Below are positions 59,080 through 64,000 of a stretch of DNA of 64,000 bases, piece after piece. The stretch spans positions 186,001-250,000 of the forward strand of contig JAGKWU010000010.1 in NCBI GenBank assembly GCA_021151695.1. The letters are read 5' to 3'. The notes beneath the pieces were generated by a model that was given only the letters and a program-made list of their open reading frames with translations, did not search any database and was not told the DNA's origin. Made by a program: the position numbers and the translations under genes. This stretch comes from Cellvibrionaceae bacterium (lineage in GTDB: Bacteria; Pseudomonadota; Gammaproteobacteria; Pseudomonadales; Cellvibrionaceae). Numbering within the stretch: position 1 is the stretch's first letter; each line of letters opens with the position of its first letter.

Positions 59080-60597
59080 TTAGCCTTCCATATTTTCCAG
59101 TTCTACACCTTTGGTCTCTTTCACCCACCAGATTACGAAGAATACGGAGAAGAGAGAGAAGGCTGCATAGATGCTGTAAGCGCCCGCCAGGCCCAGTGAA
59201 GAGGCCAGCAGAATCGGGAAGCTCCAGGTGATCAGGTAGTTGGCCGCCCATTGCGCAAAACCGGCAATCGCCAAACCTGTACCGCGGATTTGGTTGGGGA
59301 ACATTTCGCCCAACATGATCCATACCACGGGACCCCAGGACAGGTTGAAGAAAATCACGTAGAGGTTGGCGGCGATCAGGGCGGTGGTACCCATGGTGCC
59401 ACTCAATGCAAGATTGCCCTTAGCATCAAGCGGTGCGCCAGCGAAAGCGTAGGCTACCAGTGCCAATGTAATGGTCATACCTATGGAGCCCACCAGCAGC
59501 AGCGGTTTGCGGCCGATCTTGTCCACAAAGAAGAATGTGATGAAACAGGCGGCAATAGATACCAGGCCTGAACCTACGTTGATAAACAGCGAGTCATTTT
59601 CAGAGAAGCCAGCGGCTTGCCAGAGTACAGCGCCGTAGTAGAACACTACGTTGATGCCCACGAATTGTTGCAGCACAGCCAAACCAATACCTACCCAGAC
59701 GATGGGGCGAACACGGTTTTTGGTTTTGTCGATCAAGTCTGAGAAGCTGGGTTGGTGATCGTGAGCAAGGGAGTTGTAAATGTCGGCAACGGTGCGTTCG
59801 GCAGTTTTGGCGCCGTAGAGTTTGGTTAACACGCCCAGGGCTTTGTCTTTTTTACCACTGGCAACCAGGAAGCGCGGGCTTTCAGGTATGACCAGCAAAG
59901 AGAACAGGAATACTGCAGCAGGAATCACACCTACCCAGAACATCCAGCGCCAGGAGGCATATTCAAGCCACAGTTTGGAGGTTGAGCCTTTGATGCTGTT
60001 ATCCGCCAAATAAGCTTTACAGGCATCGGTCGCCACATTGGCGGCAGCGCAAACCTCGTGAGCTGCGCTGGCGGCCAGATAGTAGTTGCTGACGAAAGCA
60101 GCAGTCAGACCGGAAATAATGGCGATTTGTTGAATAGAACTGAGTTTACCGCGGAATTCGGCGGGTACCAGCTCACTGATGTAGGCCGGGCAAATGATAC
60201 TGGCTGCACCAATCGCCAGGCCGCCAATCAAACGGTAAACCACGAACTCGGTAGCGTTGGTAGAAATACCCGCGCCCCAAGCGGAAAGGATAAACAGTGT
60301 GGCGGCGAGGATGAGGATACCACGACGGCCGAAACGGTCGGCGAGGAAGCCTGCGAAGAATGCGCCTACAGCGCAACCTGCCAAAATAGACGCAACTGCT
60401 ATACCTATCACACTGGCATCAGCCTGGAATGATACTTTCAAACCGTCGACGGTACCGTTGATAACGCCGCTGTCAAAACCAAACAGAAAGCCACCAAGCG
60501 TGGCGATGATGCTAATAATGACGATAGAGGTCATGTTTCTCTCGTCAGCTGACGTAGAGATACCAACCTCATTGGTGATTGTGGGTGATGAACTCAT
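59080..60597 (-). CDS. MFS sugar:proton symporter (XylE-like)
   Basis: This 505-residue inner-membrane protein has about 12 transmembrane helices and sugar-porter motifs: GGFLFGFDSGVINGT, the RFGRRGILI loop, PAYISELVPAEFRGKLSS, PESPRFLVASGK, and the second-half QQFVGINVVFYYGAVLW. The ends match the sugar porter family (KETKGVELENMEG). Its position next to xylose genes makes xylose the likely substrate, though other sugars are possible. I use ATG 60597; the extra TTG start 10 codons upstream lacks support. A palindromic candidate operator lies upstream. Confidence 0.9.
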   Translation of the reverse strand: MSSSPTITNEVGISTSADERNMTSIVIISIIATLGGFLFGFDSGVINGTVDGLKVSFQADASVIGIAVASILAGCAVGAFFAGFLADRFGRRGILILAATLFILSAWGAGISTNATEFVVYRLIGGLAIGAASIICPAYISELVPAEFRGKLSSIQQIAIISGLTAAFVSNYYLAASAAHEVCAAANVATDACKAYLADNSIKGSTSKLWLEYASWRWMFWVGVIPAAVFLFSLLVIPESPRFLVASGKKDKALGVLTKLYGAKTAERTVADIYNSLAHDHQPSFSDLIDKTKNRVRPIVWVGIGLAVLQQFVGINVVFYYGAVLWQAAGFSENDSLFINVGSGLVSIAACFITFFFVDKIGRKPLLLVGSIGMTITLALVAYAFAGAPLDAKGNLALSGTMGTTALIAANLYVIFFNLSWGPVVWIMLGEMFPNQIRGTGLAIAGFAQWAANYLITWSFPILLASSLGLAGAYSIYAAFSLFSVFFVIWWVKETKGVELENMEG

Positions 60598-60789
60598 GGT
60601 GATACCTATTATTTTATGGTTAAGCAAAGCTTGTCGTTGTTTATCCCAGCAAACTATTGCCGTTGCTAAGGCCCGCTGTAAAGGCCTGCTGCAAGGGGAT
60701 GCGCGACCTTAACACATGTTGTGTTGCCGGCATACCAATGCGTCGTGGGTGGCGTATCGGCTGTGGGGCGCGGCCGATACACAGGCGAC

Positions 60790-60826
60790 ACCATAGTAAA
60801 CCAATATGGTTCTATTGACTATATGG
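60790..60826. promoter_or_regulatory. Candidate operator upstream of the sugar symporter
   Basis: An imperfect inverted repeat ACCATAGTA-N3-CAATATGGT (60790-60810), followed by ACTATATGG (60818-60826). The same 9-mer ACTATATGG occurs at 61772 between the Nudix regulator and xylB. A regulator shared by the two promoters is inferred. Confidence 0.45.
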
Positions 60827-60892
60827 TTGCATCCGAGACCACGAGTTGTCCGGATGTAGTCTATTAATACAGCGGAGAATGGTAGAGCTAGA

Positions 60893-60921
60893 CGATATGG
60901 CGGTTGGTTTCCGCCATATCG
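60893..60921. terminator. Stem-loop downstream of the Nudix regulator
   Basis: CGATATGGCGG / CCGCCATATCG perfect 11-bp stem with a 7-base loop, beyond the stop of the minus-strand gene at 60933. It lacks a T-run. Confidence 0.55.
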
Positions 60922-60932
60922 AAGGGAAAGGG

Positions 60933-61661
60933 TTAAATCTCGAAAGAGAAGCCGCTTTCGGTCAACTGTTCGTAAACCTCAGGGTCAAAGCGGTAGAGGC
61001 TGGCGGCGCGGTGCGGTACACCCTGCTGCTTTTCGTTGCAGGGGGTGAGCAGATCCATCTTCATGATTTTGCGGCGGAAGTTGGGCTTGTCCAGCTTGGT
61101 ATTGAGGATCGCCTCGTAGAGCGCCTGCAGCTGCAACAGGGTGAACTTCTCCGGCAGCAGGTTGAAACCAATAGGTTGGTGGCAGACCTGATGACGCAAA
61201 AACTTCATGCCATAGGCGATGATTTCGGCGTGGTCATAAATCAACTCGGGCAGGTTGTTAACACTCTGCCAGCTCACGTCATCCGCCGCCTGGCCGGCTA
61301 CCAGTGAATAGTGCTCGGCGCTTACCAGAGCGTAGTAGGCGATGGTGACTACACGTTCAGTGGGGAAACGATCCACACGGCCAAAGGTTTTGAGCTGTTC
61401 CAGGTATAGCTGCTTAACACCGGTCAATTCTTCCAGTAAGCGATAGGCGGCGTCGCGCAGGTTTTCATCGTAGCGAATCCAGCCACCCGGTAGCGCCCAT
61501 TTGCCTTCGTGCATGGGGTCGGTCTGCTTTACCAGCAGGATTTTCAGCTCGTCGTGGTCGAGGCCAAAAACCAGGTTGTCGATAGAGAGTGCCTTGATGA
61601 CATCGGGCGGCAATTGCAGCGGCTCTACATGGCTGCTGGTGGTGCTGGCATTGGTTGTCAC
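60933..61661 (-). CDS. Nudix-fold transcriptional regulator (NrtR/AraR-like) with a degenerate Nudix box
   Basis: This 242-residue protein has an N-terminal Nudix domain and a C-terminal winged-helix segment (FTLLQLQALYEAILNTKLDKPNFRRKIMKMDLL, in parts), the layout of NrtR and the Bacteroides AraR. The Nudix box reads G-x5-E-x7-R-L-L-E-E-L-T-G-V where the canonical form is R-E-U-x-E-E-x-G-U, so two of the catalytic Glu are Leu and hydrolase activity should be lost. The start is GTG 61661 with AGGA upstream. Its location next to a sugar symporter, xylB and xylA suggests it senses a pentose or its phosphate and controls these genes (inferred). Confidence 0.88.
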   Translation of the reverse strand: MTTNASTTSSHVEPLQLPPDVIKALSIDNLVFGLDHDELKILLVKQTDPMHEGKWALPGGWIRYDENLRDAAYRLLEELTGVKQLYLEQLKTFGRVDRFPTERVVTIAYYALVSAEHYSLVAGQAADDVSWQSVNNLPELIYDHAEIIAYGMKFLRHQVCHQPIGFNLLPEKFTLLQLQALYEAILNTKLDKPNFRRKIMKMDLLTPCNEKQQGVPHRAASLYRFDPEVYEQLTESGFSFEI

Positions 61662-61984
61662 TGGTTGATCCTGTGTAGTTATGAGGTGCTTTTGTCGTTG
61701 TTGGGGGATTGTAATTTTTTGTAAACCCCGCCGGCAAATAGTGATTATTACTATTTGAAATAGTATTTCTTACTATATGGATAAGTGCATTGTAATGCCA
61801 TCTGACCAATTGTCCACCAACTGGGCCCATCTGCGAAGCTGGGCGCGTTAAATAGTCTTGTGGTCAAGACGACAATAAGATATGCTAATAGTCATTAAGA
61901 ACAATAAGTGCTGCTGCATCCGATAAGCGCTGCATGTCCACTGATATATGGCCTTAGCCACCCGTAATCCAAAAGAGATTTCAT
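61662..61984. other. Divergent control region between the Nudix regulator and xylB
   Basis: 323 bases. It carries a perfect 17-bp palindrome (61749-61765), the 9-mer ACTATATGG (61772-61780) and two ACAATAAG direct repeats (61872-61879 and 61901-61908). I see no ORF. Confidence 0.65.
61749..61765. promoter_or_regulatory. Perfect 17-bp palindrome, candidate operator of the Nudix regulator
   Basis: TACTATTTGAAATAGTA, symmetric about a central G, between the regulator and xylB, with ACTATATGG seven bases further on. It suits autoregulation plus control of xylB. Confidence 0.55.
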
Positions 61985-63472
61985 ATGCTGTTTCTTGGAA
62001 TAGATGTGGGGAGCTCCTCCACCAAACTGTCTGTTATCGACGGCGCCACCGGCAAGTGCCTGGGGGCCCAGTCCTACCCTGAAACCGAGCTGGCCATTGG
62101 CAGCCCGGAGCCAGGTTTTGCCGAGCAGGATCCGGCCGTCTGGTGGGATTGCATCAAGCGGGGTTCCGCCAAACTGTTCGCCAGCGGCAAGTTTGATCCC
62201 AAGCAAATCAGTGCCATTGGCATCTCTTATCAAATGCACGGTTTGGTTGTTGTCGACAAAGATCAACAGCTGCTGCGTCCATCCATCATTTGGTGCGATA
62301 GCCGCGCTGTGCCATTGGGTAACGCTGCGCTGGCCGATTTGGGCAGCGATTATTGCTTCGGTCATCTGCTGAATTCACCCGGCAACTTCACCGCCGCCAA
62401 GCTGCGCTGGGTGCAAGAAAACCAACCGGAGATCTTCAGCAAGATCCACAAAGTCATGCTGCCAGGCGATTACATCGCGATGAAATTGACCGGCGAAATC
62501 ACCACCACCGCATCCGGTTTATCCGAAGGCACTTTGTGGGATTTCAAAGAGCAGCGCGTTGCAACTGAATTGCTGGATCACTGGGGTATTTCGCACTCAG
62601 TCATCCCTGCAATCGTGCCCAGCTTTGGTGTGCAAGGTGTAGTGCGCAACGATGTGGCCGCTGAACTAGGCTTAAGTGCGGGTGTAAAAGTTTGCTACCG
62701 CGGCGGCGACCAGCCCAACAACGCATTCAGTTTGAATGTGCTTGAGCCGGGCGAAGTGGCGGCGACTGCCGGTACCTCCGGTGTTATTTACGGTGTAACA
62801 GATGCACCGGCGGCAGATCTGGAATCGCGCGTAAATACTTTCTTGCATGTAACCAGCACAGAAGAGAAACAACGCAACGGCGTGTTGGTATGTGTGAATG
62901 GTTGTGGCCGTTTGTATTCCTGGTTGCGCCAGACTATCAGCGCTGCTGGTAGCACACCGGCCTACCCGCTGCTGAATTCTTTAGCCGAACAAGTTGCCGT
63001 GGGCAGCGATGGTTTGGTGTTCCATCCGTTCGGCAATGGTGCCGAGCGTATCTTCCAAAATAAAAATCTCGGTGCGCAGCTGCGCAACCTGGATTTCAAT
63101 CGTCATGGTTTGGGCCACATGGTGCGTGCAGCGCAAGAGGGCATTGTGTTCTCACTCAACCAGGGCTTTGACGTACTTAAATCTTTGGGTGGCAGTTGTG
63201 AAGTTGTGCGCGCCGGCAAAGGCAATATGTTTTTGAGTGATGTATTTACGCAAGCCTTTGCCAATACCACACAAGCCGCGGTGGAATTATTCGAAACCGA
63301 CGGTGCTGAAGGTGCAGCGCGTGCGGCGGCATTGGGTGCAGGTTTTTATGCATCGGCCAAAGAAGCTTTTAGCGGTTTGACTCGCCTACAGGTGATTGAA
63401 CCCAAATCAGGATTGTTGGCGCAGTACCAGGATGCTTACCAGCATTGGGTATCGCTGTTGCCAAAGGAATAA
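61985..63472 (+). CDS. xylB: Xylulokinase
   Basis: This 495-residue FGGY-family kinase phosphorylates D-xylulose to xylulose 5-phosphate. It has the N-terminal phosphate-binding motif FLGIDVGSSSTKLSVIDG, GISYQMHGLVVVDKD, IIWCDSRA, the sugar-binding MKLTGEITTTASGLSEGTLWDF region with the catalytic Asp further on (GDQPNNAF), and the C-terminal ATP-binding GGSCEVVRAGKGNMFLSDVF. Length matches the family. AGAG precedes ATG 61985. It is divergent from the Nudix regulator and is followed by xylA across a 184-base gap with a palindromic element. Confidence 0.94.
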   Translation: MLFLGIDVGSSSTKLSVIDGATGKCLGAQSYPETELAIGSPEPGFAEQDPAVWWDCIKRGSAKLFASGKFDPKQISAIGISYQMHGLVVVDKDQQLLRPSIIWCDSRAVPLGNAALADLGSDYCFGHLLNSPGNFTAAKLRWVQENQPEIFSKIHKVMLPGDYIAMKLTGEITTTASGLSEGTLWDFKEQRVATELLDHWGISHSVIPAIVPSFGVQGVVRNDVAAELGLSAGVKVCYRGGDQPNNAFSLNVLEPGEVAATAGTSGVIYGVTDAPAADLESRVNTFLHVTSTEEKQRNGVLVCVNGCGRLYSWLRQTISAAGSTPAYPLLNSLAEQVAVGSDGLVFHPFGNGAERIFQNKNLGAQLRNLDFNRHGLGHMVRAAQEGIVFSLNQGFDVLKSLGGSCEVVRAGKGNMFLSDVFTQAFANTTQAAVELFETDGAEGAARAAALGAGFYASAKEAFSGLTRLQVIEPKSGLLAQYQDAYQHWVSLLPKE

Positions 63473-63503
63473 TTTTTAAATACGTGTTGGACGTAATTAA
63501 TCG

Positions 63504-63590
63504 GGGAGTCGTCATCCCGTAGGGATCCAGTGCCTTTGCTGTTGTGTAAATACAAAGGCACTGGATCCCCTGGCGGGGATGACGACTCCC
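63504..63590. repeat. Large inverted-repeat element between xylB and xylA
   Basis: 87 bases with nested perfect arms: GGGAGTCGTCATCCC at the left end pairs with a near copy at the right, and GGGATCCAGTGCCTTTG pairs with CAAAGGCACTGGATCCC around a 14-base loop. The GTCATCCC...GGGATCCAGTGCC wording is like dispersed palindromic repeats found in many proteobacteria. It has no U-run, so it is not a standard terminator. Confidence 0.85.
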
Positions 63591-63656
63591 TTCAAAAAAA
63601 CAAATTTGTTAATTTTACAAAAGACATTTTCGAATTTTTAAACCACGAGGTGATTT

Positions 63657-64000
63657 ATGAGCGTAGTTCTCGGCAGTAAAGAATATTTCCCCGGCATCGG
63701 CAAAATCGGTTACGAAGGCGCTGATTCCGATAACCCACTGGCATTCAAATACTACGACGAAAACCGCGTGGTAGCCGGTAAGACCATGAAAGACCATTTC
63801 AAGTTTGCCACTTGCTACTGGCACACTTTCTGCGGCGCTGGTCACGATCCTTTCGGTCCAGGCACAAAAATTTTCCCATGGGCTGCTACTACTGATGCCG
63901 TTGCGCGTGCGCACGAAAAAATGGACGCTGCGTTTGAGTTCATCACTAAAATCGGCACTCCATACTACTGCTTCCACGATATCGACCTGGTTGACGAAGG
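63657..64000 (+). CDS. xylA: Xylose isomerase (5' part, runs off the window)
   Basis: The first 114 codons of xylose isomerase, open to the end of the window. MSVVLGSKEYFPGIGKIGYEG, FKYYDENRVVAGKTMKDHF, the highly conserved YWHTFCGAGHDPFGPGTK, and YYCFHDIDLVDEG, which holds the catalytic His/Asp, are all present. It converts xylose to xylulose, the substrate of XylB. A GAGG site precedes the ATG by 8 bases. The rest of the gene is beyond the window. Confidence 0.95.
   Translation, partial: MSVVLGSKEYFPGIGKIGYEGADSDNPLAFKYYDENRVVAGKTMKDHFKFATCYWHTFCGAGHDPFGPGTKIFPWAATTDAVARAHEKMDAAFEFITKIGTPYYCFHDIDLVDE

Larger units (their letters stand above)
60598..60932. other. Intergenic region upstream of the symporter gene
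   Basis: 335 bases between the symporter start and the Nudix regulator stop. It contains a candidate operator (60790-60826) and a strong hairpin (60893-60921, CGATATGGCGG / CCGCCATATCG) at the end of the Nudix gene. The rest shows nothing clear. Confidence 0.6.

Noticed and set aside
63504..63590. Rho-independent terminator after xylB
   Set aside because: The arms are far too long and no U-run follows on either strand.

Overview
The window looks like chromosome of a plant-polysaccharide-degrading gammaproteobacterium close to Cellvibrio (family Cellvibrionaceae). The reasons are the serine-rich linkers in secreted proteins, a compact glucuronoxylan degradation cluster (GH10, two GH43, GH115), a very large TonB-dependent receptor next to flavin-dependent halogenase-like genes, and the general gene set (Tex, ClpB, YbiT, M16 protease). 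Genus is inferred from gene content only. I found no rRNA, tRNA, CRISPR array, transposase or prophage gene.

Layout. 1-12.7 kb: an outer-membrane porin with a short PstS-like protein, a ThuA-domain protein, Tex, two tandem DUF2807 proteins, a large secreted RCC1/FnIII/PPC-repeat protein, a glycosyltransferase and a TraB/GumN protein. 12.7-18.7 kb: one apparent operon with a DUF2884 protein, an ECF sigma factor, a YtrA-type GntR regulator, an ABC ATPase, two paralogous permeases, a PspC-domain protein, a BamE-like lipoprotein and a 47-residue membrane peptide. It has a promoter/operator in front and a terminator behind. 18.8-35.7 kb: M16 protease, DUF3144, YihY, a secreted SASA-type acetylesterase, a flavoprotein, a second glycosyltransferase, EptA, YbiT, an orphan TorT-like binding protein, ClpB behind a sigma32-type promoter, and a DUF4124 protein.

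36-48 kb: a 1168-residue TonB-dependent receptor, a degenerate 17-bp tandem repeat array, and five consecutive flavin-dependent halogenase-family genes. Members 1, 3 and 5 keep the halogenase motifs (GGGTAGW, catalytic Lys and Glu, WxWxIP). Members 2 and 4 have lost all of the catalytic ones. A small secreted carbohydrate-binding-like protein lies convergent to the array. This receptor/halogenase array is the most unusual system in the window.

48-64 kb: a xylan-to-pentose pathway. On the minus strand are a GH10 xylanase lipoprotein, a GH43 xylosidase/arabinofuranosidase, a GH115 alpha-glucuronidase, mannonate dehydratase ManD and a GH43 lipoprotein. Then come a GT39 protein, a SnoaL-like protein, a sugar:H+ symporter and a Nudix-fold regulator with a broken Nudix box. 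On the plus strand are xylulokinase and the start of xylose isomerase. A 12-bp palindrome of the FadR-GntR operator type (CTTGTATACAAG) lies about 75-90 bp upstream of the xylanase, the TonB receptor and the distant SASA esterase, which suggests these belong to one glucuronoxylan regulon.
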